In this document: piece by piece, positions 42,007 to 50,621 of the stretch
How positions within the stretch are numbered: the first letter of the stretch is position 1
How the letters are laid out: every line of letters starts with the position of its first letter
Source: an uncultured Lentisphaerota bacterium
GTDB lineage: Bacteria; Verrucomicrobiota; Kiritimatiellia; CAIQIC01
DNA length: 64,000 bases
Direction of reading: 5' to 3'
Assembly (NCBI GenBank): GCA_903912445.1
Contig: CAIWHP010000112.1
Location: 1-64,000 of the forward strand
Notes under the pieces: model-generated
Database searches by the model: none
Told to the model about the DNA's origin: nothing
Seen by the model: the letters and a program-made list of their open reading frames with translations, nothing else
Position numbers and translations under genes: made by a program

Positions 42007-42825
42007 TCACTGGCCCACGGCCCGCCGCTGGCGGACGGCCTCGAACAGCAGCAGCGTGGTCGCGGCGGAGACATTGAGCGAATCGGCCTGGCCGAGCATC
42101 GGGATCTTCACCTGCAGTTCGGCGCTCTCCATCCAGCGCGCGCTCAGGCCCGCCTGCTCCTGCCCGACGACGATGGCGACGCCGCGCGTGAGATCCACGG
42201 CCGTGTATTCGTGCGTCGCGTGCGGCGTGGCGGCGAGCGCGGCAATCTTCTTCTCGCGCAGCCACGCGAGCACGTCCGCGCTCGGGGCCTCGACCACCGG
42301 GACGCTGAAGAGTGTGCCGATGCTCGCGCGGACGACGTTCGGGTTGTGGATATCGGTGCAGCCGTCGCAGACGATCACCGCGTTCACGCCGGCGGCGTCG
42401 GCGCTGCGCAGGATGGTGCCGAGGTTGCCGGGCTTCTCGATGGCCTCGGCGACGATCAGCAGCGGGTGTTCCGGCAGCTTGAGGTCGGCGAGCGCGAGGT
42501 GGCGCTGTGGCGCGATGGCGAGCAGGCCCTCGGTGCGGTCGCCGTAGGCCAGCTTGCGGAACACCGGCGCGCTGCACGCGACCTGCTCGACCCCGGCGGC
42601 CGCGGCGCGCGCGAGCGTGTCGGCCTCCGCCATGCTGGTGAAGAGCTCGTTGCAGAAGAACAGCGTGTGCAGCTGCCAGCCGTTGTCCAGCGCGCGCGCC
42701 ACCTCGCGCCGGCCCTCGATGAGGAACAGCCCGGCCTCGTCGCGGTCGCGCCGCTCGCGCAGGCGGACCGCCTGCTTGATCCGCGGATTCTGCAGGCTGG
42801 TGATGATCTGGATCGCGTCGCTCAT
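42007..42825 (-). CDS. SpoU/TrmH-family RNA 2'-O-methyltransferase
   Basis: 272 residues from the ATG at 42825. N-terminal substrate-binding part (TSLQNPRIKQAVRLRERR..GLFLIEGRREV), then SPOUT motifs: motif 1 in EKPGNLGTILRSADAAG, motif 2 in VVGQEQAGLS and motif 3 in IPMLGQADSLNVSAATTLLLFE, the trefoil-knot SAM site. It likely methylates a ribose in 23S rRNA or tRNA; closest in layout to TsnR/RlmB-type enzymes. Leaderless-type promoter directly upstream. Confidence 0.92.
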   Translation of the reverse strand: MSDAIQIITSLQNPRIKQAVRLRERRDRDEAGLFLIEGRREVARALDNGWQLHTLFFCNELFTSMAEADTLARAAAAGVEQVACSAPVFRKLAYGDRTEGLLAIAPQRHLALADLKLPEHPLLIVAEAIEKPGNLGTILRSADAAGVNAVIVCDGCTDIHNPNVVRASIGTLFSVPVVEAPSADVLAWLREKKIAALAATPHATHEYTAVDLTRGVAIVVGQEQAGLSARWMESAELQVKIPMLGQADSLNVSAATTLLLFEAVRQRRAVGQ

Positions 42826-42831
42826 GCGAAG

Positions 42832-42860
42832 CTTATAGCAGAAAAAAAGCGCCGCGACAA
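42832..42860 (-). promoter_or_regulatory. Leaderless-type promoter of the rRNA methyltransferase gene
   Basis: Minus strand: -35 TTGTCG at 42855-42860, 17-base spacer, -10 TATAAG at 42832-42837, six bases to the ATG at 42825. Confidence 0.65.
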
Positions 42861-42953
42861 AAGCGGCGGCGCGAGAGGAGGCAATGAAATTTCCGATTGA
42901 AGATTGCCGCTTGCCGATTTGCGGTGGTGGCACTTTCAGGAAAACGAAACCTG

Positions 42954-42979
42954 TAGGGGCGCAGACTTGCTGCGCCCCT
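42954..42979. repeat. GGGGCGCAG hairpin repeat (REP-like), second copy
   Basis: GGGGCGCAG at 42956-42964 pairs with CTGCGCCCC at 42970-42978 around ACTTG; preceded by GTA. Same family as 24735-24760, in opposite orientation. It lies in a 260-base gap that otherwise has only degenerate GATTTGC-type repeats. Confidence 0.8.
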
Positions 42980-43086
42980 TGTGCGTTGATCGTGCCCGCC
43001 GCACGACGGCAGATCGGGCCGATCAAACGGATCCGACCGATCCACCGGCAGCGCGGAACTTTGCAACCTGCAACCTTAAACTTTCT

Positions 43087-43923
43087 TCACTTGCCCGCCG
43101 CGGCGCAGCGCGGGGCGAGCAGCTTCTTGACGACAGCGGGGGTGTCGCTCTTGCGGTAGATCTGCTGCTCGACCCAGGCGATCGCCTTCGCGAACGTTTC
43201 CGGCGGCGCCCAGACGTGGCCACCGTCGAAGGGATAGACGCTGAAGCGCGCGGGGCCGAGCGCCGTCTTCATGCGCGGCACCTCGGTCTTGTTGCTGTCC
43301 TTCTCGCCGATGGTCATCGCCACAAAAACGCCGTGGCTGCCCTTGAGTTTGGCGACATGATAGACGCCTTTGCTGTCGGACGCGCCGCCCGCGCCCTGCA
43401 GAATAAGCCCGACAAAACCGGGCCGCGTCTGCACGAACACGGAACTGGCCCGCGCGCCGCCGGACATGCCGGTGGCGATTTTCAGGCCCTCCTGGATGCG
43501 CACGCGCTTGACCACGTCGTCGTGCGCCGCGAGAAAGTTGCCGACGATCGGTGCCCACGGCCCGTTCTTCGACTCGATGAGCATGACGACCACGTAGCCG
43601 CTGGCCTTGAGCCACGCGGCCATGTTGCCCATGCCCGCCTTGCCGCCGGGCGAGGCGATGAAGATGCAGGGCCACGCTTTTTTCTCGTCGGCCTTGTAGC
43701 CTTCCGGCAGCCAGAGCTTGTAATGATATTCGCCCTTCGCGGCCTCGCACTCCTTCGCGGAATCGAAGACCGGCACCTCCGCGCGCTTCGGCGGCTGCGC
43801 CAGCTCACACGCGATGAGCGTCTCCTTCTGCTCCTCCAACGGATCGTTCAGCGGCGTCGTTTCCGCCTGCGCGCCCAGACGGGCGCACACCCCGGCCAAG
43901 CAGGCCCAATGGATTGTGTTCAT
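43087..43923 (-). CDS. Exported alpha/beta hydrolase (esterase/PHB-depolymerase-like)
   Basis: 278 residues from the ATG at 43923; signal peptide about 1-20. YHYKLWLPEGY and PCIFIASPGGKAGMGNMAAWLK form the oxyanion region, GMSGGARAS carries the nucleophile Ser in a GxSxG motif, and FDGGHVWAPP holds the catalytic His. It resembles exported carbohydrate or feruloyl esterases and PHB depolymerase-like proteins; deacylation of plant glycans is plausible from the neighbourhood. Seven bases separate the -10 element from the start codon. Confidence 0.78.
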   Translation of the reverse strand: MNTIHWACLAGVCARLGAQAETTPLNDPLEEQKETLIACELAQPPKRAEVPVFDSAKECEAAKGEYHYKLWLPEGYKADEKKAWPCIFIASPGGKAGMGNMAAWLKASGYVVVMLIESKNGPWAPIVGNFLAAHDDVVKRVRIQEGLKIATGMSGGARASSVFVQTRPGFVGLILQGAGGASDSKGVYHVAKLKGSHGVFVAMTIGEKDSNKTEVPRMKTALGPARFSVYPFDGGHVWAPPETFAKAIAWVEQQIYRKSDTPAVVKKLLAPRCAAAGK

Positions 43924-43930
43924 GGCGCGC

Positions 43931-43960
43931 AGTTTAGCCAACCGCCCTGCGGCAAGGCAA
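43931..43960 (-). promoter_or_regulatory. Leaderless-type promoter of the hydrolase gene
   Basis: Minus strand: -35 TTGCCT at 43955-43960, 18-base spacer, -10 TAAACT at 43931-43936, seven bases to the ATG at 43923. Confidence 0.55.
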
Positions 43961-44036
43961 TGGCGTTATGTGCTGCGCCGCACACCTTTCCCGGCTTGAA
44001 GGGTGGCTGGCATTCCGCCATGCTGGCGGCGCGACG

Positions 44037-44567
44037 ATGAACGATTACAAACCCATCCTCGGTCACTTGCTGGTGCGGTTGCTGATCGCGTCGCCGTTCT
44101 TCGCCATCGGCCTGACCGGCGCGGCCTTCGTGGCCAGCCCGTTTTTCACGCTCGCCGGCGCCATCATCGTCGCCAAACCGCTGGCCCGGCTGTTGGCCGA
44201 ACCGTTCGGCAGCCTGTTTTTCCCCAACAAGCATTATGACCGGCCGCAGCCGATCTACGGCATTCCGCTCGCGCGCAAACAGGAGGGCCACTATGAGGAG
44301 GCGCTCGCCGGCTTCCTGGAGATCGCGCACGGCTGGCCCGACCAGGTCCAGGCGTGGATCGAGATGCTGGATGTCGCCATCAACTGCCTCCACGACGGCG
44401 CGCGCGCCGAGAGCATTTTCCAACAGGGCATGGCCGCGCTGCAAGACGATGCCGCGCGCCAGCGCCTCGCCGAGATGTACGTGGCGCTCAAGAGCCAGCT
44501 CCCGCCGGCCCAGCCGCCCGTGCGCGCGCCACTGCCCCTGCCCACCGGGCGCCCGCCGCCGGAGTGA
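44037..44567 (+). CDS. Membrane-anchored TPR-like protein
   Basis: 176 residues from the ATG at 44037. Two adjoining hydrophobic segments (LLIASPFFAIGLTGAAFVA and SPFFTLAGAIIVAKPLARLL) are followed by a cytoplasmic TPR-like stretch (ARKQEGHYEEALAGFLEIAHGWP and later helices) and a Pro-rich tail. Function unknown; probably a scaffold. It diverges from the hydrolase gene and converges on the histidine kinase gene. Palindrome array H lies just after its stop. Confidence 0.7.
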   Translation: MNDYKPILGHLLVRLLIASPFFAIGLTGAAFVASPFFTLAGAIIVAKPLARLLAEPFGSLFFPNKHYDRPQPIYGIPLARKQEGHYEEALAGFLEIAHGWPDQVQAWIEMLDVAINCLHDGARAESIFQQGMAALQDDAARQRLAEMYVALKSQLPPAQPPVRAPLPLPTGRPPPE

Positions 44568-44640
44568 GAGGTTGCAAGTTACAGGCTCCGAGTTGCAGGC
44601 GCGATGAGCTTGGACCGATCCGACGGAACGGACCGCTCAT

Positions 44641-44720
44641 TTTCCAAGCATTGGAAACGGGAAGCGTGAGTTTTTCCAAGGGTTGGAAAGGTTAAGCTTG
44701 GAAGGTTTCAAGACATGAAA
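44641..44720. repeat. Phased palindrome array H (3 copies)
   Basis: TTTCCAAGCATTGGAAA at 44641-44657, TTTTTCCAAGGGTTGGAAAG at 44671-44690 and the decayed TTTCAAGACATGAAA at 44706-44720. Centres 44649, 44681 and 44713, spaced 32 and 32 bases. Sits between converging genes. Confidence 0.9.
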
Positions 44721-44816
44721 CGCGCGGATGTCGGAGCGGAAGGACTTCGCGCGCAGCACCCGTTTTTCAACGGCCCACCGACCATCGACAGCTGACCGAT
44801 AATGAATGACTTCTTT

Positions 44817-46760
44817 TCATACGCGATCGAGGCATTCACGCACGGTGATGGCGAGCAGGCGCATTTCGTAGGGTTTGCCCAGGAAGGTGAGATCGCGTTC
44901 TTTGCTCGCGCTGAGGCGGGCCATCTCCTGGCTGTAGCCGGTGGACACGATCACTTTCAAGTCGGGCTTCAGGATGCGGAGACGTTGCGCCAGATCCAGG
45001 CCGTTGATCCCTTCGGGCATCACCATGTCGGTCAGCAGGAGCGCGATGGCGCCCTCGTAGTCGTTCCACTGCCGCAAGGCGGCGGCGCCGGTGGATGCCT
45101 CGAAGACGCGGTAACCGAGGCGCTGCAGCGTCATGACGGAAAGCTTGCGCAGGGGCTCGTCGTCTTCCACGACCAGGATGGTTTCGGAGCCGCGCGGGAG
45201 CGGCGGGTGCGCGGGGGCAGACGCCCCCGAGGCCGCCGCGGGACGCGCCGGCAGGTAGACGCGGAAGGCCGTCCCGACGTTCACCGCGCTTTCCACTTCG
45301 ACCCAGCCCTGGTGCTGCTTGACGATGCCATAGACCGTGGCCAGGCCCATGCCGGTGCCGCGACCGATTTCCTTGGTGGTGAAGAACGGCTCGAAGATGT
45401 GCGGGAGCGTCTGGGGGTCCATACCGCAGCCGGAGTCGGCCACGGAGAGACAGACGAAGCGGCCGGGGCGCGCCTCGGTATTGGCCAGGACGTCGGAAGG
45501 ACGGACTTCCAAGGCGCGCGTGCCGAGGGTGAGACGCCCGCCCTGGGGCATGGCATCACGGGCGTTGACGCAGAGGTTCATGACCACCTGCTGCATCATG
45601 CCGGCGTCGGCATCAATCCACAAGGGGCCGGGCTCGCCGTGGAGCGTGATGTCGATGTGTTCGCCGAGCAGCCGGCGCAGCATCTTCAGGAGGTCGGCCA
45701 GCACCTCGTTGAGGTCGAGGGGTTTGATCTGCATGATCTGGCGCCGGCTGAACAACAGCAGCTGCCGGGTCAGTTCGGCCGCCCGCTGGGCGCCTTTCTC
45801 CACCTCCCTGAGGTCCGCCTGCAACTGCGGCGACAGGCCGGGCTCATCCAGCACCAGGTCCAGCTGCAGGATGGTGGCCGCGAGGATGTTGTTGAAGTCG
45901 TGCGCGATGCCGCCGGCGAGTTGGCCCACCGCCTCCATCTTCTGCGCCTGCAGGAGCTGCCCCTCCACCCGCTTGCGTTCGGCGACCTCCGCCTGCAGCT
46001 CCTGCGTGCGCTCGATCACGCGCTGCTCCAGCTGGGTATGCGCCCCCTGGAGCGCAGCGTCGCGGGCCTGAATCTGGGCCAGCATCTCGTTGAAATCATC
46101 GATCAGCTGGCCCAGCTCGTCCGCGCTCTCCTTGGGCACGCGCACCACGTAGTCCTTCTGCCGCGCCACCGACCGCGTCGCCTGCACCAGGTGCAGGATG
46201 GGCACCGTGATGAAGCGCTGGAACCACAGCGAGAGCAGGAAGGCCATCAGCATCGCCGCCAGCAGGACGCCGCCGGCAATCTTGTAGTACTGGTGCATCC
46301 GCTGGGAGAGCGCGTCGAGGTTGGCCTGGAGGAAGATCGTGCCCAGTTGCTCGTCGCCTTGGATGATGGGCTGGAAGAGCACAATCCGGTCGTGCTCGAA
46401 CCGATGGCCCGCGGGCTGGCAGGGCGGGGGCGCGAACTCCGCGCCGGGCCCCTGCTGCGGATACCGGGCGAAGACCTCGCCCTCCTTGGTGTAGATGCAG
46501 GCCGCCGTGATATCGCTCCGGGCTTTCAGCGCGGAGAGCACCTCGTGGGCCACCTTGCGGTCGTTGAAGTCCAACGCCCCGGTGCTGTTGTTGCCCAGCA
46601 TCGCCGCCAAGGTCAGCAAGCCCTGCTTCATCTCGTCCTGCACCGTGACCCTGTCGTAGATCACGAAGCCGGCGCTGGCCAACAGCAGGGCGACGCCGCT
46701 CGTCAGCATGCTGATGAGCATCTGTTTGCTGCGGATCGAAAATGTAGGCAGGAAGCCCAT
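44817..46760 (-). CDS. Hybrid sensor histidine kinase with CHASE8-type sensor and receiver
   Basis: About 646 residues from the ATG at 46760. TM1 about 13-35, a periplasmic CHASE8-like domain (NSTGALDFNDRKVAHEVLSALKA) to about 157, TM2 about 160-182, HAMP about 183-235, coiled coil, HisKA with phospho-accepting His287 in GGIAHDFNN, HATPase_c (NLCVNARDAM, DSGCGMD, GTGMGLATVYG) and a C-terminal receiver (VVEDDEP, phospho-Asp in LLTDMVMPEG, FLGKPY). CHASE8 is also the sensor of the diguanylate cyclase YfiN, which is held in check by YfiR; a YfiR homologue is coupled upstream here. No HPt or DNA-binding partner is in the window. Confidence 0.92.
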   Translation of the reverse strand: MGFLPTFSIRSKQMLISMLTSGVALLLASAGFVIYDRVTVQDEMKQGLLTLAAMLGNNSTGALDFNDRKVAHEVLSALKARSDITAACIYTKEGEVFARYPQQGPGAEFAPPPCQPAGHRFEHDRIVLFQPIIQGDEQLGTIFLQANLDALSQRMHQYYKIAGGVLLAAMLMAFLLSLWFQRFITVPILHLVQATRSVARQKDYVVRVPKESADELGQLIDDFNEMLAQIQARDAALQGAHTQLEQRVIERTQELQAEVAERKRVEGQLLQAQKMEAVGQLAGGIAHDFNNILAATILQLDLVLDEPGLSPQLQADLREVEKGAQRAAELTRQLLLFSRRQIMQIKPLDLNEVLADLLKMLRRLLGEHIDITLHGEPGPLWIDADAGMMQQVVMNLCVNARDAMPQGGRLTLGTRALEVRPSDVLANTEARPGRFVCLSVADSGCGMDPQTLPHIFEPFFTTKEIGRGTGMGLATVYGIVKQHQGWVEVESAVNVGTAFRVYLPARPAAASGASAPAHPPLPRGSETILVVEDDEPLRKLSVMTLQRLGYRVFEASTGAAALRQWNDYEGAIALLLTDMVMPEGINGLDLAQRLRILKPDLKVIVSTGYSQEMARLSASKERDLTFLGKPYEMRLLAITVRECLDRV

Positions 46761-46761
46761 C

Positions 46762-47337
46762 TTATTTCCGCGGCGGTTCCACCCGCCCCTTGACCTGCCC
46801 GGCCACCGCGAGCAGCTTGGCACTCATGACCAGCCGGGCACGCTGGACGGCGTCCAGGCCGATCTCGAGCCGGAGCTTGTTCTCTTGCCGCACAAAATTG
46901 ACCATGCCGCCGAGGGCCAGAAAATTATCGGCCTCGCCCACGGTGAGCACGGCCGTGTCCTGCACCCGCTGCAGCAGCTCCCTGATGCGCGGCTTGTCCG
47001 CCATGCCGATGAAGACCAGCTGGCACACCTTGACATCCTGCGTCAGCGTGATGGACCGGACCACAATCTCCCGGCCCTGGACGCGCTTGCCGCGCGTGAT
47101 TTCCAGCAGATCGTTTTTGACCTCCGGCGCGCCGCTGATGCCGATGGTGAAGGGTGCGGCGGCCGTGGCGGGCACCGGCCATTCCACATACTTGGTGAAA
47201 TTGAACAGATAAAGCGCCTTGATCTGATGCTCCGCGAGCGGCGGCGGCTCGGCGGCGGCCACCGGGCCGCGAACGAGGAGCGCGCCCGCCAGCAGGCTGG
47301 CGCGGCACACCGTGACAAGGCTGGAGCGGAGCTTCAT
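46762..47337 (-). CDS. YfiR/HmsC-like periplasmic regulator (DUF4154)
   Basis: 191 residues; signal peptide about 1-29 (cut near AAA|EPP). IKALYLFNFTKYVEWP, GREIVVRSI, CQLVFIG, VLTVGEADNFLALGGMVNFV and the final VMSAKLLAVA are the family signature. In Pseudomonas, YfiR binds the periplasmic CHASE8 domain of YfiN and represses it. The gene starts four bases after the TonB receptor stop and ends one base before the kinase ATG, so the three are translated as one unit. Confidence 0.9.
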   Translation of the reverse strand: MKLRSSLVTVCRASLLAGALLVRGPVAAAEPPPLAEHQIKALYLFNFTKYVEWPVPATAAAPFTIGISGAPEVKNDLLEITRGKRVQGREIVVRSITLTQDVKVCQLVFIGMADKPRIRELLQRVQDTAVLTVGEADNFLALGGMVNFVRQENKLRLEIGLDAVQRARLVMSAKLLAVAGQVKGRVEPPRK

Positions 47338-47341
47338 GAGA

Positions 47342-49369
47342 TCAGAACCGGTAGGTCAACTTCACGCGCAGGGTCCGGCCATCCTGATAAACAAGATCCT
47401 GGGTGTGGCCCGGCCCGCCGGGGAAGGCATAGCCCTCGTTGAAGAGGTTATAGAGGCTGGCGGAAAGCTCCAGGCCCTCCACCAGCTTCTGGCTGAACAA
47501 TGTCAGGTTGGCGATCCAGTAAGCGTCCGCGTGCGGCACGGCGCGGTCCGGCAGCGTATTGGCCTGCCCGGTATAGAGGATCTCCAAGCCGGTGAAGAGG
47601 CGTTCCGGCACCAGCGGCACGAGCACGTGGAATTTCGCCAGCTGCTCCGGCGAGTTGCTCAAGCGCTCGCCGGTGTTGGCGTCCTCGGACCGTTGCACCG
47701 AGCAGCCGACGCGGGTGCGCACGCCGCTGGCATGCCGCCACTCCAGCGCCGCTTCCACGCCCTTGGTCCGCACCTTGTCCACGTTCTGGAACACCAGCGT
47801 CTCGGGGTCGAGGGAGATGAGGTCGTCAATCCGATAGTAGTAACCAGCCACGCTCAACCGCAGGTTGTGCGGCAGTCCCTGCTCGAAGATCGCCTCATAG
47901 GTCGAGATGACCTCCGGCTTGAGGTCCTCATTGGACGGATTGTCGCTCAGCGGATAATACAGTTCATAGACGTTGGGCGCGCGGAACGCCCGGCCATAGA
48001 GCAGCTTGAGCGTGCCCTTGTCCCACGGCCCGTAGATCAACCCCAGCCGCGGATTGACCGTGCTGCCGAAGCTCTCGTAGTAGTCGTAGCGCAGCCCCAC
48101 GTTGAGCAGCAGGTTCGTCCGCAGCATGATCTCGTCCTGCGCATAGGCGCCGCCGTCATAGCTGTCCTGGACCGCCTTGGCATCGAGCACATAGGGATCC
48201 AGGTCAAAGTTCTCGATGTCCTGGTTCAGATGCCGCCGCAGTTCGCCGCCCAGCGTGAAGGTGTGCCGGTTCCAGCGATGGGTCACCTGCACCTCGCCAC
48301 CGACGATCCGGCCCACGCTGTTGTCGCGGTTCAGCGTCGGGCCGCCCACCTCCGGATCCACCGGCAGCGGGTAGTCCGCCCCGTAGCGGATCTCGTCGAA
48401 ATAGCCGCGCGCCATGACCTCGGTCTGCGCATCGATCTTATGGTCCAGCTTGAAATCCACGTAGCCGTGCGAATCCATCGCATGGTAGCGCGGGTCGTTG
48501 AACTGCGTGTCCCACGAGCCCGTGGGGATGTCCTTGTCGCGGGTGACGTAGGCCGCGGAGGCGGTCAGCTCGTGGAAGCGCAGGCTGCCAAAGTAATTGT
48601 CGGCCCGCTCGCCGTCGCGGCGGGCGGCGATGCCATTGTTGTTCGCGGGCGTGTCGAACTCGGGATAGTAGAGCTGGCCCGCGCCGCGGCTCGTGTACCG
48701 CGAAGCGGAGAGCAACACCTCCGCGCCGGTCTTCGGGCACACGCCGCCCACGGTGGCCCGCCCTTTGACGGTGCCGCGGCTGCCCGCCTCGCCCGAAACC
48801 TCGGCGTGCTTGACCGCCGCCGCGCGCTTGGAGATCACGTTGACCACCGTGAAGAAGGCGCTGCTGCCATAGAGCGACGAGCTCGGCCCGCGCACGATTT
48901 CCACCCGCTCGATCAGGTCCACGTCGAGGATGAACTCCCGCCCGACATAGCCGCCCTCGAAGATGTTGTCGTTGATGCGGTGGCCGTCCACCATGATCAG
49001 CACGCGCGAGTTGAAGTCGCCCGGCCGGTTGAACCCGCGCACCCCGAGGTAGCTGTAGCTGCGGTCGTAGGTCACGTAGAGCCCGTTCACGCCCGCCAGG
49101 ATGTCGGCCAGCGTCCGGTAGCCGAACTGCTTGATCTCGTCGCTGGTGACGACCGTGACCTGGGCCGGCGCCTCGCTCGCCTTCTGCGTGAAGCGCGACG
49201 CCGTCGAAACCTGCTCGATGGGAATCTGCCCCAGGTCTTCCAGCTGCATCTGGTCCGCCAGGTTCGTCAGCGAGACGCCCACGGTCGGCGTATCCGCACC
49301 CCACGCCGACAGCACACCGACCCCCAGCGCACCGACTGCCGCCCACACTTTCTGGTTTCCACTTCTCAT
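47342..49369 (-). CDS. TonB-dependent outer-membrane receptor
   Basis: 675 residues from the ATG at 49369, signal peptide about 1-24. The plug domain runs from about 50: ASEAPAQVTVVTSDEIKQFG, GVNGLYVTYDRSYSYLGVRG, RVLIMVDGHRIND and RVEIVRGPSSSLYGSSAF. The barrel ends in an aromatic C-terminal strand (LRVKLTYRF), the outer-membrane insertion signal. No SusD partner is nearby. Its fusion by position to YfiR and a sensor kinase suggests a sensing role as well as, or instead of, uptake. No ligand can be named. Confidence 0.93.
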   Translation of the reverse strand: MRSGNQKVWAAVGALGVGVLSAWGADTPTVGVSLTNLADQMQLEDLGQIPIEQVSTASRFTQKASEAPAQVTVVTSDEIKQFGYRTLADILAGVNGLYVTYDRSYSYLGVRGFNRPGDFNSRVLIMVDGHRINDNIFEGGYVGREFILDVDLIERVEIVRGPSSSLYGSSAFFTVVNVISKRAAAVKHAEVSGEAGSRGTVKGRATVGGVCPKTGAEVLLSASRYTSRGAGQLYYPEFDTPANNNGIAARRDGERADNYFGSLRFHELTASAAYVTRDKDIPTGSWDTQFNDPRYHAMDSHGYVDFKLDHKIDAQTEVMARGYFDEIRYGADYPLPVDPEVGGPTLNRDNSVGRIVGGEVQVTHRWNRHTFTLGGELRRHLNQDIENFDLDPYVLDAKAVQDSYDGGAYAQDEIMLRTNLLLNVGLRYDYYESFGSTVNPRLGLIYGPWDKGTLKLLYGRAFRAPNVYELYYPLSDNPSNEDLKPEVISTYEAIFEQGLPHNLRLSVAGYYYRIDDLISLDPETLVFQNVDKVRTKGVEAALEWRHASGVRTRVGCSVQRSEDANTGERLSNSPEQLAKFHVLVPLVPERLFTGLEILYTGQANTLPDRAVPHADAYWIANLTLFSQKLVEGLELSASLYNLFNEGYAFPGGPGHTQDLVYQDGRTLRVKLTYRF

Positions 49370-49459
49370 ATTGCCCCCGCCAGAATGTCGTTTGCTTGGC
49401 CCTCTGCGGCCACAAGGATTCAAAGCCTTCCCGCGGGCATCGTCAAGTCCGAAGACGGA

Positions 49460-49540
49460 TTTTCCAAACATTGGAAACCGGAGCCCCGCTTTTTCCAAGC
49501 CTTGGACAAGCTCACGCCTCCCTTTTCCAAGGCAGGGAAG
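49460..49540. repeat. Phased palindrome array I (3 copies)
   Basis: TTTTCCAAACATTGGAAA at 49460-49477, TTTTTCCAAGCCTTGGAC at 49490-49507 and TTTTCCAAGGCAGGGAAG at 49523-49540. Centres 49469, 49500 and 49532, spaced 31 and 32 bases. In the 240-base gap between the Dus gene and the TonB receptor gene. Confidence 0.92.
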
Positions 49541-49607
49541 ACCGCCGGCCCAACTCGCCCCGGACCGCCGGCTCCGTCCGCTCTCGTCCGCACCGCGCCC
49601 CCCCCCG

Positions 49608-50621
49608 TCAGATACCACTCAGGCTGATGTGCTTGGTCAGCGCGGGCCCGGTGGCGAAGAATTTCGCGGCGCGTTCGCGGGCGGCGGCGATGGTCGGCGC
49701 GCCCTGCACCGACATGCGAAAATTGTGACCGAACAGGAAGTTGCGGGAGAAATAGGCCGTGAATACTTTCACCCGCCCCAGCGCGCGCTCCGCCACGAAA
49801 TCCTCCTCCACATAGTCGCAGAAACGCTGCCAGATGGCGGCATGGTCAACGACCAGTCCGGGGTTGCGCCACTGGGCAAAAACCCACGGGCGTGCGGCGG
49901 CGATGCGGCCGAGCATCAGGCCCGCGGCCGGCGCGAAGGCGGCGGCGCGGCTGTGGATGTAGTGCGGGTCGAGGATGTCGCCGTTGGCGATGAGCGGAAT
50001 TTGCGCCTCGGCGGCGAGCTCGGCATAGAGCTCGTGGCGCGGCTCGCGCTTGAGCTTGTCGCCGGCGAAGCGCGGGTGCAGCGTCAGGCCGTCCACGCCC
50101 TCCCCGCGCAGCATGCGCAGCCGCTCGCCGAGCCGCGCGCGCCAGCCGTCCGTCTCCATGCCCAGCCGGATCTTGACCGTCAGCGGGCCGGAAAAATTCG
50201 CGCGCAGCACGCGCAGGATGGCGCACATCCGCTCCCCGCTCTCGAACAGATCCGCGCCGCCGCCCATCGCGCGGATGGTCGGCGCAGGGCACGAGCTGTT
50301 GAGGTCGAGGCCGTCGGGCGCGAGCGGCGCGAGGTGCTCCAGGATTTTCGGCAGCTTCTCCGTGTCCACGACGAGCAGCTGGTAGATGACGCGGCCCTCG
50401 CACGCGCGGCGCTTGGTCCAGGGCGAGCGGTGCATCTCCTCGTTGAGCAGCATCTTCGCGGAGAGCATCTCGGTGAACAGCGCACCCGCGCCGCCGAAAT
50501 CGGCGACGAGCCGCCGGAAGGCGCTGTGCGAGATTTCCGCCATCGGCGCGAGGAACAGCGGCGGATCGAACGTGACGCCGCGCAGCGTGAGCGGCGGCGC
50601 GAGGAACGGCGCGGCGCTCAT
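49608..50621 (-). CDS. tRNA-dihydrouridine synthase family protein
   Basis: 337 residues from the ATG at 50621. FMN-dependent TIM barrel: LFLAPMAEISHSAFR, catalytic Cys in DLNSSCPAPTIRAMG (most Dus enzymes have NxGCP), TVKIRLGM, LTLHPRFAGDKLK, IPLIANGDI and GLMLGRIAAARPW. It reduces uridines in tRNA. The SS in place of an x-Gly before the Cys and HPRF in place of HGRT mark a subgroup; which position it modifies is unknown. Its start overlaps the phosphoesterase stop (ATGA). Confidence 0.88.
   Translation of the reverse strand: MSAAPFLAPPLTLRGVTFDPPLFLAPMAEISHSAFRRLVADFGGAGALFTEMLSAKMLLNEEMHRSPWTKRRACEGRVIYQLLVVDTEKLPKILEHLAPLAPDGLDLNSSCPAPTIRAMGGGADLFESGERMCAILRVLRANFSGPLTVKIRLGMETDGWRARLGERLRMLRGEGVDGLTLHPRFAGDKLKREPRHELYAELAAEAQIPLIANGDILDPHYIHSRAAAFAPAAGLMLGRIAAARPWVFAQWRNPGLVVDHAAIWQRFCDYVEEDFVAERALGRVKVFTAYFSRNFLFGHNFRMSVQGAPTIAAARERAAKFFATGPALTKHISLSGI

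Noticed and set aside
47312-49627. 771-codon plus-strand open frame opposite the TonB receptor
   Set aside because: Antisense shadow; the minus-strand product has clear plug and barrel motifs.
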